A DNA stretch of 18,985 nt from Nitrososphaerales archaeon (GCA_030043455.1 JASHXQ010000103.1:1-18985); one strand, 5' to 3'; numbered from the stretch's first letter, positions 1 through 7,173 are shown. Numbers and translations: made by a program. Notes: generated by a model from the sequence alone, not told the origin.

Positions 1-160
1 GTGTAGAACTCTATAGCGGGAGTTTTCACGAAGATAATAATCAAGGCGAAGGAGCCCGCAAGGAAGACCAGCATGCTGGTAAGAGTGTTCAAAAACTAGG
101 CTCGACCGACGAGAGATCGAACTCGTTTTTTATGCCTTTTGAGCATCGAGTATTTTTTCA
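1..160. other. Left-edge non-coding stretch
   Basis: No convincing gene is seen. One plus-strand frame is open from the left edge to about 293, but from 161 onward it is antisense to the flavin reductase gene, and its composition is not protein-like. A short inverted repeat, ACGAG (109-113) and CTCGT (122-126), is followed directly by a run of T on the plus strand. It could be a weak terminator for a plus-strand gene lying to the left. Confidence 0.4.
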
Positions 161-700
161 CTATTCTAGTTTGACATACCGCCTGTTGAGATATAGGAGA
201 GGTTTCTTGTCTTCTGCGGAAACCTCGACAGCCTCCCCAATGAAAACTGTGTGGTCGCCTCCGGAAATAATTTCCACAATCTTGCAATCGATGTAACCAA
301 TCGTACCTTGAATGACAGGGCTGCCTCCCTTGCCGATGTTATAATCCAGGTTTTGAAAGCGGCCACCCTCACCGGCAAGTGAGAATTTCTCACCGATGGT
401 CTGCTGATCCTCAGCCAAAATATTCACGCAGAATTTCATGGATTTCCGGAAGAGTCCGGTGGCTGAGCTTTCGTTCCTGATACAGATCAAAACCAAGGGA
501 GGTTCGAGAGACACAGAGGTGAAAGCGGTCACGGTGAGACCGAAGAGTTCGCCTGTCTCAATTGCCCCGGTTACTACAGTTACCGCACTGGCGAAGTACC
601 TCATGACGGATCTGAGATCGACAACCTGGGGAGGCTTGGATACGGGACCGGAGAGTACTTTGCTGTTCGAAGTATTGATGGGAGTTTCTTTCGAAGACAT
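161..700 (-). CDS. Flavin reductase-like domain protein
   Basis: A 179-residue protein of the flavin reductase-like family (HpaC/FMN-binding split-barrel fold), which binds FMN or FAD and usually passes reduced flavin to a partner oxygenase or acts as a small flavoprotein reductase. The family pattern is clear: MRYFASAVTVVT at residues 33-44, then GLTVTAFTSVSLEPPLVLICI at about 54-74, split here by position only, and a C-terminal region ending in LLYLNRRYVKLE. The first 27 residues are a polar extension beyond the usual start of the fold. The start is ATG (cat at 698-700 on the plus strand). A TATA-like element, TTTATGA on the minus strand near 748-755, lies inside the 3' end of the upstream small ORF. 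The natural partner enzyme is not in the window. Family confidence is high; substrate is unknown. Confidence 0.88.
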   Translation of the reverse strand: MSSKETPINTSNSKVLSGPVSKPPQVVDLRSVMRYFASAVTVVTGAIETGELFGLTVTAFTSVSLEPPLVLICIRNESSATGLFRKSMKFCVNILAEDQQTIGEKFSLAGEGGRFQNLDYNIGKGGSPVIQGTIGYIDCKIVEIISGGDHTVFIGEAVEVSAEDKKPLLYLNRRYVKLE

Positions 701-736
701 TGAGAGTTTCTGAATCTCGGGATATTCCAGTGGGAC

Positions 737-880
737 CTAGATGACGTCATAAATCACGATCAAGATAAAGGCGATCACAAAAACTGCAATTACCACGCCG
801 ACCCATAGCTTATCCGATAGCTTGAGATTGAAGGACCCGTCGCTAGTGTCAGCTTTCTCTTGATCTCGTCCAGAGGCCAA
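737..880 (-). CDS. Small single-helix membrane protein (47 aa)
   Basis: A short minus-strand reading frame starting TTG (caa at 878-880) and ending TAG. It reads MASGRDQEKADTSDGSFNLK, then LSDKLWVG, then a strongly hydrophobic run of about 20 residues (VVIAVFVIAFILIVIYDVI) to the C-terminus. This is the layout of a tail-anchored or single-pass peptide: polar N-terminus, basic/aromatic border and one helix at the very end. It lies 36 bases upstream of the flavin reductase gene on the same strand. A GAGGAAG run lies about 12 bases before the TTG. No family is recognised. A competing overlapping frame (790-1083) lacks this membrane logic. Confidence 0.5.
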   Translation of the reverse strand: MASGRDQEKADTSDGSFNLKLSDKLWVGVVIAVFVIAFILIVIYDVI

Positions 881-968
881 ATAGAAATGGTCTTCCTCTT
901 GGTGAGAAATTCAGCTTCTCTTAGCTCCTTTTTATTCTTCCGCATGAGAGCTGGCTGCGCCAATCGGT

Positions 969-1334
969 TTGCAGAAAAAGGAAAAGGACAAATTGATCTC
1001 GCCCCCGCAGCGAGAGCGAGGTCTGAGAGGTACAGGATATTCCGTGGCCGGCTATCCTTTCGCCTTCTTCGGAGTGCCCACATTGATCCACTCGAAAAAG
1101 GTCGAGCTTGCTGGAGACAAATGGCGGGAATCCAATGTGGATTGTGGTGGTTTGCTAAAGCTCGTAAAGCTCTGGGTGAACGATGTGCCTAACGGATACG
1201 AGGTAGTCCTGGGTCTCCAGTGTCAGGATTGCAAGTACACCGATTCGATCAGAATACCATACATCGGCCACAAACAGTTGTTCAACAGTACTTCCAACAG
1301 GACATGGTCTCTCAAAGAAGGGATCAAGCGATGA
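969..1334 (+). CDS. Hypothetical protein with a CxxC pair
   Basis: A 121-residue plus-strand frame of unknown function. The C-terminal half looks like a real protein (LWVNDVPNGYEVVLGLQC followed by QDCKYTDSIRIPYIGHK), with a CQDC pair near residues 84-87 that could bind metal together with C59 or a His. The N-terminal 30 residues are basic and low in complexity, so the start is doubtful. TTG at 969 fits a TATA-like TTTTTATT at about 930-937 with an almost leaderless transcript. GTG at 1074 is an alternative that would give MPTLIHSKKVEL at the N-terminus. It converges on the minus-strand gene ending at 1341, with 6 bases between them. Confidence 0.5.
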   Translation: MQKKEKDKLISPPQRERGLRGTGYSVAGYPFAFFGVPTLIHSKKVELAGDKWRESNVDCGGLLKLVKLWVNDVPNGYEVVLGLQCQDCKYTDSIRIPYIGHKQLFNSTSNRTWSLKEGIKR

Positions 1335-1340
1335 AAGGCA

Positions 1341-1853
1341 TCATTTGATGATGCTGATCATGTTAGCCTCGATCCCCGCCGAGACAAAGAGTGTTGCAAC
1401 GACAAACAGAATCGAACCGAGCAACCACTTCCACTCTGTCTTGCGGAAGTCACGATGTCTGAAGGATACCAGCAATGAAAGGCTCTCTTCCACCGCGAGA
1501 GAGTAACAGGCGAACTCAAGCCAATAGATCGGAGTGAACAGAAGGAAGACGAAGAGCTCCAACCCGGAAAGTCCGGAGCCTGAGTTGGTCTGGGCGAGGG
1601 CAGAGATTGCAAGGCCCGTGTCGTAAGAACTGTACACTCCAAAAGCTGGACCGAAGGCCGGAACAAATTCCAGCAATGCAATTTGGACGTTGTTCTGAAA
1701 GATCGCAGTTGTGGTGGCATGAATCCCTTCGACACCCTGCGATAAGGATTGAGCGTCCGAAGTATTGAGAGGAACAGTCGAAGCGAATGCCAGAATCCCG
1801 CTCAGGACGATCAGCGTAAAAATGAAAATTAGGGCGCGGGTCCTGTTCTTCAA
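1341..1853 (-). CDS. SpoIIM/DUF95-like integral membrane protein
   Basis: A 170-residue membrane protein with about four to five hydrophobic segments (residues 8-26, 58-86, 98-129 and 142-166). The pattern IFQNNVQIALLEFVPAFGPAFGVYSSYDTG (about 51-80), with an Asn-Asn pair ahead of a Gly/Pro-rich helix, and then a helix with a central WLEFACYSLA motif matches the stage II sporulation protein M (DUF95) family. Archaea have many members that have nothing to do with sporulation; their role is unknown, perhaps in membrane organisation. The start is TTG (caa at 1851-1853), because an in-frame stop lies two codons upstream. It sits 21 bases downstream of the 1875-2096 gene, so the two are probably co-transcribed. 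Confidence 0.7.
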   Translation of the reverse strand: MKNRTRALIFIFTLIVLSGILAFASTVPLNTSDAQSLSQGVEGIHATTTAIFQNNVQIALLEFVPAFGPAFGVYSSYDTGLAISALAQTNSGSGLSGLELFVFLLFTPIYWLEFACYSLAVEESLSLLVSFRHRDFRKTEWKWLLGSILFVVATLFVSAGIEANMISIIK

Positions 1854-1874
1854 AAATCAAAACCCACTTGCGGA

Positions 1875-2096
1875 CTATTGCTCGTTTCGACTCTTATCTT
1901 TAGTGTTCCCGGAATTCTTCTGTGGTTTGGAATCCTGTTTTGCGGAACTTGATCGTCTGCCGATTGCCCCCATATAGTACAGCCCCCCGATGAAAGCCGC
2001 GAGGGCTATGATGAGGAAAGCCACCTGCCCCGTCTTGTAGGCGAGAGCGATTGAGACCAGCCCCAGAATGGAGAGGACCAGCTGCGGAGTTTTCAA
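1875..2096 (-). CDS. Small two-helix membrane protein
   Basis: A 73-residue protein with two closely spaced hydrophobic helices (about residues 6-20 and 25-42) joined by a short Tyr-Lys-Thr-Gly turn. A polar tail rich in Lys, Ser, Asn and Gln follows and probably faces the cytoplasm. No family is recognised. The start is TTG (caa at 2094-2096), and the start codon lies inside a small inverted repeat (2093-2110). It is the first gene of a likely pair with the SpoIIM-like gene downstream. Confidence 0.65.
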   Translation of the reverse strand: MKTPQLVLSILGLVSIALAYKTGQVAFLIIALAAFIGGLYYMGAIGRRSSSAKQDSKPQKNSGNTKDKSRNEQ

Positions 2097-2110
2097 GTGC
2101 CAGGACTTGA
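2093..2110. repeat. Inverted repeat over a start codon
   Basis: TCAAGT (2093-2098) and ACTTGA (2105-2110) form a 6-bp stem with a 6-base loop. The stem includes the TTG start of the minus-strand gene at 2096, so the start codon could be hidden in the mRNA. The effect is inferred; the sequence match is direct. Confidence 0.4.
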
Positions 2111-2144
2111 TTTGGAATTACGGGAATAAAAGAACCGCTGACTC

Positions 2145-2203
2145 AAAAAAAGAAAGGGAAGGGAAAGAGAGTAGAGGAAGGAGAGTCAGTCGCTCTACTC
2201 TCT
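2145..2203 (-). terminator. Hairpin and T-rich terminator of the 852-aa gene
   Basis: AGAGAGTAGAG (2166-2176) and CTCTACTCTCT (2193-2203) form a perfect 11-bp stem with a 16-base loop, starting 21 bases past the stop codon of the minus-strand gene ending at 2224. On that strand the stem is followed by a pyrimidine run that ends in T7 (the plus-strand A7 at 2145-2151). This is the classic hairpin plus T-tract form. A second, weaker inverted pair (CTGACTC 2138-2144, GAGTCAG 2183-2189) overlaps it. Confidence 0.75.
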
Positions 2204-2223
2204 GAATGCGAATCGCGAGCTGG

Positions 2224-4782
2224 TCATCGTTTGTATCTGGGAGCAAGAACTCCGAGCATTTTCAGGCGTAAAGTTTCCCCTTCCGCGCCCGACTCTCGTA
2301 TGGCTTGCAGGGCAACTGCCGAAGTATTGTCCCCCAGAACTTCGCTGAACCATTTTTCAAAGTCAGAGTTCTTGAGGTGATACTGGAGGTTTTCCACCGG
2401 GATCCGTTCCACTGCCTGTACGAATTCGAGTCCCGATCTGGCAAAGTAGCCGGTGTTCCTGAAATTGAAGCCCAGATAATAGTCTACTATCTTCGCTGGG
2501 GAGGCCACTTCAGTTGCTTGTTCACCCTTTAACTCCGAGAGTTGAGATTGCACCTCGCGAATTTCGGGCTTGGGTTCTTCAACTACCACGGAAGCTGTGG
2601 GAGCTTCTTGCGCCACTTCTAAGACCTGAACCGTTTGCACAGATTCAGCCGTCACAGTAGCCGAGTTCTCAACAGTTAGGGGAGATTCCGTTGGGATAGC
2701 TACTTCGGGAGTGCCCGAGGATGAATCCGCGACCATAAGTGCCTCGACTGGAGAGTTCTGCATAACCGGCGCCGTCTCGGCGGTCAGCGTCGGAATTGGC
2801 TCGGAAGCGAGCTGCGAGATTTCTTGAATTTCTGCAACTTCGGTCACTGCAGTTGAGGGCACTTCAGATTGGATAATTTCCGGTTCTTTGGCTGGTCCCT
2901 CGGCCAATATCTCCACAACAGGTTCTACAGGCAGCGAAGTGATTGGGGCTTCTGGTGTAACTTCAACCATCGGGGTTTCGGCAGGGGCTTCTGTATTCTG
3001 GGGAACTTCCGGCGCAGAAGCTGCAACTGCCGAAGAGGTCTCTGTGGGAGCTGGTGTTGAATCGCTATGAGAAAGGATTTCTCCTGGTGACATTTGGTCG
3101 ATTTCCACAGGAACCGGGGCCTCCAATGTACTCTCGGGGGCGGACTCGGCAGAAATCTGTTCAATCTGGGGAGCCGATGTCTCAGGAGTTTCAACAACTG
3201 GAGTCGATGTTTCACTCGAGGCAGTTCCCACCGGTGACTCCGTTACTGCGATTGTTACAACAGATGTCTCTTCTGCGGTAGGGACAGAGACCAGAATCTC
3301 CGGGGTCGCTGCATCTTGAGGAACGGATGCGACTTCTGCAACAACTTCTGCGACTGGAGCCTCTGTCACTGAGGGTGCGCTGTTACTGGTTTCAGCTGGT
3401 TCTGCCTGAGGAGTTTCGACTACAGGAGGCATATCACTGACTTGCGGTGTGGATTCAGTAGCTAACTCCGGAGAGGACGATTCGACCGGAGAGCCGCCAG
3501 AGGTGGTTTGGCTCTCAGAAGATTCTGCGATACTCTCAAGGGGAACAGGGGACGATTCCGGAGCAGCCACAACACTTCCCACCAAGGGGTCCATGGTCTG
3601 CTGGGCTACATCGACTGAGGGTTCTGCTGCGTAAATCTCTGCGGTAGCTGGTACGACTGTTGCTGATTCCTCAACCTTTGCCCGCTCAGCCTCTAGGGTC
3701 ATTTGGACTTCAGGCGGGGAGGGTATCTCGGGATTGGGGACGGTCTCAACAATTGAGATCGTCTCTACTGCTGTCTCTGCAATCTGCGGGGCTGGAGCAG
3801 GTTCTTCCATCGTAACCGGTTCAGGTGCGGTCTCTGCAACAATTTCAATCGGGGTCGCCGCTTCAGCCGCCGGAGTCGACATCTCTAGCGACGCCTCAAT
3901 TTTAGGAGTCTCTTCGACAACCACTTCATTCACTGGTGTCGTTTCGATTGGGGGAATCGCTTCCTCCGTTACATGTGGTGAGTCCGCCGGAATTTCCGCC
4001 AGAGGCGCAACTTCAGCAGGTATGCTTTCTTCAGGCTGGGCCATTGGTGTCGATTCAATCGGAACGGACTTCGTAAGCTGGGATTGCAGCGCTTCGTATT
4101 GGTTCTTGGGAACCGAGTCTGCAAGTTTGGCTTCCAATTCTGTGATCTTTGTCTCTGCGGATGCGAGATCTTCTCGTGGAATGTAGCTGGCAAATTTGGA
4201 TTCGATTTCGGATAACTTTGTCTGACTGGCAACGAGCTCTTCTTTCGCGACAAAATTGACGAACTGGGCTTGAACCGCCTCCAGCTCAGCCTTTGGGATC
4301 ATATTCCCCATCGACTCGTTGAGTCGGGCTACCTGCTGCTGCAAAGCGTCGTAGTCTGTCTTGGGGACATACTGCGACAGTCTCTCGTCAGCGGCGTTCG
4401 CTTTGGCAAGGACCTCGTTGTACATCGCTGAGGGAACGGTCTGCTCCGAGAGTTTCGCCATTAGGGCCTCGATGGTCTTGTTTTGTGCTTCAATGACCTC
4501 CCCCTGATTCGTCAGATTTTGGCCTTGCAGATCCAGCATCTCCTTTTGGGCCGAGATCTGTGCTCCAAGAGCGTCAATAGTTTCCGTGATCCCCTTTGTA
4601 GTCTGGAGCTCTCCCCGAATCCGACTCAATTCTCCGTCCAGCTCGTCGATGGTCGCTTGCATTTTCGAGACGACCTCCTCGTGCGTCTTTTTAGGAACGG
4701 ACTGCTGGAGCTGCGCTTCCATAGCCCGGCACGTTAGGACTAGCCTTCTAACTTCGCTGGTTATTTCTTCGGCTCTGCTCAA
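2224..4782 (-). CDS. Coiled-coil/low-complexity protein with C-terminal DUF5752-like domain
   Basis: An 852-residue protein in three parts. Residues 1 to about 240 are coiled coil and carry repeats that begin VPK, IPK or IPR (VPKTDYDALQ at 139, IPKAELEAVQ at 162, IPREDLASAE at 201, VPKNQYEALQ at 224), mostly 23 residues apart. Residues about 240-760 are a disordered Pro/Glu/Ala/Thr/Ser/Val-rich linker with almost no aromatics. Residues 766-852 form a compact domain (VDYYLGFNFRNTGYFARSG, then FEKWFSEVLGD) resembling DUF5752, which is often fused to sugar-metabolism or other enzymes. No enzyme domain is fused here. No signal peptide or membrane helix is seen, so a cytoplasmic scaffold role is plausible but inferred. 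The start is TTG (caa at 4780-4782). TATA-like elements lie upstream at 4862-4870 and 4843-4852. Confidence 0.85.
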   Translation of the reverse strand: MSRAEEITSEVRRLVLTCRAMEAQLQQSVPKKTHEEVVSKMQATIDELDGELSRIRGELQTTKGITETIDALGAQISAQKEMLDLQGQNLTNQGEVIEAQNKTIEALMAKLSEQTVPSAMYNEVLAKANAADERLSQYVPKTDYDALQQQVARLNESMGNMIPKAELEAVQAQFVNFVAKEELVASQTKLSEIESKFASYIPREDLASAETKITELEAKLADSVPKNQYEALQSQLTKSVPIESTPMAQPEESIPAEVAPLAEIPADSPHVTEEAIPPIETTPVNEVVVEETPKIEASLEMSTPAAEAATPIEIVAETAPEPVTMEEPAPAPQIAETAVETISIVETVPNPEIPSPPEVQMTLEAERAKVEESATVVPATAEIYAAEPSVDVAQQTMDPLVGSVVAAPESSPVPLESIAESSESQTTSGGSPVESSSPELATESTPQVSDMPPVVETPQAEPAETSNSAPSVTEAPVAEVVAEVASVPQDAATPEILVSVPTAEETSVVTIAVTESPVGTASSETSTPVVETPETSAPQIEQISAESAPESTLEAPVPVEIDQMSPGEILSHSDSTPAPTETSSAVAASAPEVPQNTEAPAETPMVEVTPEAPITSLPVEPVVEILAEGPAKEPEIIQSEVPSTAVTEVAEIQEISQLASEPIPTLTAETAPVMQNSPVEALMVADSSSGTPEVAIPTESPLTVENSATVTAESVQTVQVLEVAQEAPTASVVVEEPKPEIREVQSQLSELKGEQATEVASPAKIVDYYLGFNFRNTGYFARSGLEFVQAVERIPVENLQYHLKNSDFEKWFSEVLGDNTSAVALQAIRESGAEGETLRLKMLGVLAPRYKR

Positions 4783-4930
4783 ACTATTCTCTCACACACT
4801 CTCTTTCCTTTGGTGTTGTACTGCGTGAGAATAAGGCGAGAGATTATCTAATGAGCCGGGTCAATATATCTTAACCAAGAGCTACACTTCAAGAAAATTA
4901 TCCGCGGTTTGGCGCCTACCGGGACAAAAA

Positions 4931-4957
4931 CGCCTAAAACTTTCAACTATTTAGGCG
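4931..4957 (-). terminator. Hairpin and T5 terminator of the Cys-rich gene
   Basis: CGCCTAAA (4931-4938) and TTTAGGCG (4950-4957) form a perfect 8-bp stem with an 11-base loop. On the minus strand the stem is followed at once by TTTTTG (plus-strand 4926-4930). The stop codon of the minus-strand gene (4951-4953) lies inside the stem. Confidence 0.75.
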
Positions 4958-5163
4958 GCAGCCGCGTCATGTTCGTCCAGGTACGAGTCTGGTTCGGCGA
5001 GGCCGTTGTTGGAGCATCTCAGACAGTCGTCACACTCACAATCATGATCACAGCACCCGCTCGGGCAGGAATTTTCCCCGTATTCGTCCTCATCTTCCTC
5101 TTCAGGATTGACGCGAAAGGGTGGAGTGAAATTGAACCCGTAAGGATTCTGAACGTTGCTCAT
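4951..5163 (-). CDS. Small acidic cysteine-rich protein
   Basis: A 70-residue protein counted from the ATG at 5163 (a TTG seven codons upstream is possible). The middle is acidic (EEEDEDEYGE at 21-30), followed by a dense cluster of seven Cys and one His: CPSGCCDHDCECDDCLRC at 33-50. The spacing suggests a metal site, perhaps zinc, copper or iron, in a metallothionein-like or one-ribbon arrangement. No known family is recognised. It has its own hairpin terminator and a TATA-like AAGTTAAAAG near 5223-5232 on the minus strand, so it appears to be a stand-alone transcript. Function unknown. Confidence 0.65.
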   Translation of the reverse strand: MSNVQNPYGFNFTPPFRVNPEEEDEDEYGENSCPSGCCDHDCECDDCLRCSNNGLAEPDSYLDEHDAAAA

Positions 5164-5317
5164 TTGCAGATGCTTCAAATTCAATAACCCCGCAGGAAGA
5201 TTCGATCTAATTCCAGATTCTGACTTTTAACTTATTCCTGTGTAGAACACTAGAATATCTCAAAAGATTTCGAGGTTTAACACGTAAAAGTGACAATGTG
5301 TAAAGTTCGCCGTCAAT

Positions 5318-6145
5318 TTGGAGTCATTCCTGGGGGAGCCTAGATCTCGTGCGAGCGAGGATAAACTTCGGTTCGGATGTCTGAGCTGGACCTATCCGGA
5401 CTGGCTCGGGAGTTTCTACCCCACGGGAAGTAAATCGTCCGACTATCTCTCGATGTATTCAAAAGTCTTCGATCTCGTGGAAATTGATTCCACTTTTTAT
5501 CGCACTCCCACGGTTCAAACCGTAAAACAGTGGAAGCACAAAACCCCGGAAAACTTTCTTTTTACTACGAAACTACCCCAAAAGATTACGCATGAACTGA
5601 GACTCTCTGGGATAGAAGAACCCCTCGATCGCTTTGAGAAGATCGTGGGGGAACTAGGAGAAAAACTGGCTTGCATCATCGCCCAGCTACCGCCCAATTC
5701 CAAATTCGAAAAGGATTTCGAGAAGCTGGAAAAATTTCTGAGCTTTGTTGATCCGGAGAATCGATACGCAATTGAATTCCGGAACAAATCTTGGTTGAGA
5801 GATGAAACCTATGACCTACTCTCCAAACACCGGGCCTGCTTCGTCTGGAACGTGCAGGAAAAAATCGGGGAAGATCTCGTGCCCCATCTAACGACCGATT
5901 TCATTTACTTGAGATTCATGGGAAAGTACGGAGAATTCAAGAAATTCAACAGAGTGCAAATAGATCGTTCGTCGATCCTCTCACTATGGGGGAAGAGGCT
6001 TCTTGAGAATGTAGAGTCGGTGAAATTAGCTCTCGTTCTGGTGAGTAATCACTTCTCAGGGTTTGCTCCCGAGACAGTTAACGATTTGAGAGAATTGACG
6101 GGGCGGGCGCCGGCTGATTGGTCCATTCTATCCTCGAATCGTTGA
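5318..6145 (+). CDS. DUF72 (YecE-like) TIM-barrel protein
   Basis: A 275-residue protein of the DUF72/YecE family (COG1801), a TIM-barrel fold of unknown reaction. Hallmarks in order: LRFGCLSWTYPDWLGSFYP near the N-terminus, YSKVFDLVEIDSTFYRTP, FTTKLPQKITHE, IIAQLPPN, YAIEFRNKSWL, TDFIYLRFMGKYG and VLVSNHFSGFAPETV. Length and order match full-length members. The start is TTG at 5318, since the next Met comes after the first conserved block. A TATA-like TTTAACAC near 5276-5283 fits a short leader. It lies 179 bases upstream of the Ku-like gene on the same strand, but a terminator-like hairpin and a new promoter sit between them. Confidence 0.92.
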   Translation: MESFLGEPRSRASEDKLRFGCLSWTYPDWLGSFYPTGSKSSDYLSMYSKVFDLVEIDSTFYRTPTVQTVKQWKHKTPENFLFTTKLPQKITHELRLSGIEEPLDRFEKIVGELGEKLACIIAQLPPNSKFEKDFEKLEKFLSFVDPENRYAIEFRNKSWLRDETYDLLSKHRACFVWNVQEKIGEDLVPHLTTDFIYLRFMGKYGEFKKFNRVQIDRSSILSLWGKRLLENVESVKLALVLVSNHFSGFAPETVNDLRELTGRAPADWSILSSNR

Positions 6146-6201
6146 ACAAAGTCAGATTCCAGCTCTGAATTATTGATTTTTCTTGGCCTAATTTGAGACA
6201 G

Positions 6202-6232
6202 CCTGACTAGTTCAGGAAAACTTCTCTTTTTC
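6202..6232 (+). terminator. Terminator-like hairpin after the DUF72 gene
   Basis: CCTGA (6202-6206) and TCAGG (6212-6216) flank CTAGT, making a 15-base near-palindrome. A T-rich run (TTCTCTTTTTC) follows at about 6222-6232. This suits termination of the DUF72 transcript. It could instead be an operator for the end-joining promoter about 80 bases downstream. Confidence 0.45.
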
Positions 6233-6293
6233 GACCGTTTTTAGCCCACATCGAAAAATCCGTGCCCCCGTGTAAGAGGCACAATTAGGCCAC

Positions 6294-6301
6294 ATTTATT
6301 A
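6294..6301 (+). promoter_or_regulatory. TATA box of the Ku-ligase-PolX gene run
   Basis: ATTTATTA occupies 6294-6301, which is exactly -31 to -24 if transcription begins at the ATG at 6325. The mRNA would be leaderless, which fits the lack of a Shine-Dalgarno site of its own in front of this ATG. The position is direct; promoter use is inferred. Confidence 0.6.
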
Positions 6302-6324
6302 TGTAAAACGAGAAACCGGAGAAT

Positions 6325-7173
6325 ATGGTTGCAGACATTTTTGCCGAGGTCGACAAGCAAGCTGAGAGTGCACTCAGCTCGCGGGCTTCATGGCGCGGCG
6401 TTCTAAGTCTGAACATTCCGACTCTGGGACTCGGTTCCGTTGAGTACCATCTTCGAGCCGCCAAGGCTCACGGAGATCAGCAACCAGTGAAGTTTGTCAA
6501 GGTGGATAGTGTTTCCGGAAAGGAAGTGATCAGCCGGGAGATTCCGAAACTTTTCCGCTACAAACTTGGTCCCAGTGGGGAGCGAGTTGATGTGCAGGAA
6601 ATTCCACAGGAGGAAATTAAAGACAATGTGAGGTACGGCGATGATTTTCGCGTCTTTGCCCGGAACGAGCGGCGATTCTTTCTGAAGGACGATCTCGAAA
6701 TTTCTGGCAAATGGATCGAAGTACCTCCTGCACAGGTTGTAGACAAGCAGGAAGGTGGCGAAACCATCGAGCCCTTTGACCGGACCACCAAGATTGACGT
6801 GGAGCCCGATGGCTATGTCCCGCTGGAAAGGCTCGCGGAGTACAAGTTCAAAGAAGTGTACCAGCTCGCGCCAGACACGGACAAAAAGGTGAAGGAAACC
6901 TCCAGTCGGGTGCGACAGCTCGCGAGGTATTTGCTGGAAAAACAGACGGCGCTGGTGTCGTTTTTCTCTTGGGGCAGAGGCTACCAGTTCTACACGGCTG
7001 TCATTTATCCCTACGAGAGAAAAGATGGCCGGCTCTGGTTGCTGATGGGCTTGAGTGAAGGTGTGCTCAAACTCGACACGACGTGGGCGCTCGAAGAAGA
7101 CAAGAAGGAAGAAGCACTACCCCCTGTTCCCGTCGCCGAGAAACACAAACCCAAGGTAAGTATTTCAAAGTAG
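6325..7173 (+). CDS. Divergent Ku-like DNA end-binding protein
   Basis: A 282-residue protein read as a Ku homologue. Ku forms a ring on double-strand DNA ends and recruits the NHEJ ligase and polymerase. The N-terminal block SRASWRGVLSLNIPTL (19-34) parallels the W-[KR]-G-x-[IL]-S-[FL] opening of prokaryotic Ku. The C-terminal half has EYKFKEVYQLAPD (172-184), which parallels the YFDKPYYLAPD region, followed by a helix and LLEKQTALVSFFSWGRGYQF (203-222), which parallels the AVARFVMRGRE strand. Size matches bacterial Ku (about 260-300 residues). The first 20 residues are an extra acidic helix, and the tail (260-282) is charged and flexible. The call rests on partial motifs together with the ligase and PolX genes next door. 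ATG start with a well-placed TATA box. Confidence 0.68.
   Translation: MVADIFAEVDKQAESALSSRASWRGVLSLNIPTLGLGSVEYHLRAAKAHGDQQPVKFVKVDSVSGKEVISREIPKLFRYKLGPSGERVDVQEIPQEEIKDNVRYGDDFRVFARNERRFFLKDDLEISGKWIEVPPAQVVDKQEGGETIEPFDRTTKIDVEPDGYVPLERLAEYKFKEVYQLAPDTDKKVKETSSRVRQLARYLLEKQTALVSFFSWGRGYQFYTAVIYPYERKDGRLWLLMGLSEGVLKLDTTWALEEDKKEEALPPVPVAEKHKPKVSISK

Noticed and set aside
790..1083. Minus-strand frame of 97 codons overlapping the 737-880 small ORF
   Set aside because: Its end (ISSYRISYGSAW) has no structure, while the overlapping frame encodes a clear membrane helix. The conserved-looking start (MRKNKKELREAEFL) leaves a frameshift possible, but this cannot be shown from one sequence.
3734..4186. 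Plus-strand frame of 150 codons rich in Ser, Gly, Ala and Val
   Set aside because: It is the antisense of the low-complexity linker of the 852-residue gene; biased codons there remove stops on the other strand. No start signals or domain are seen.
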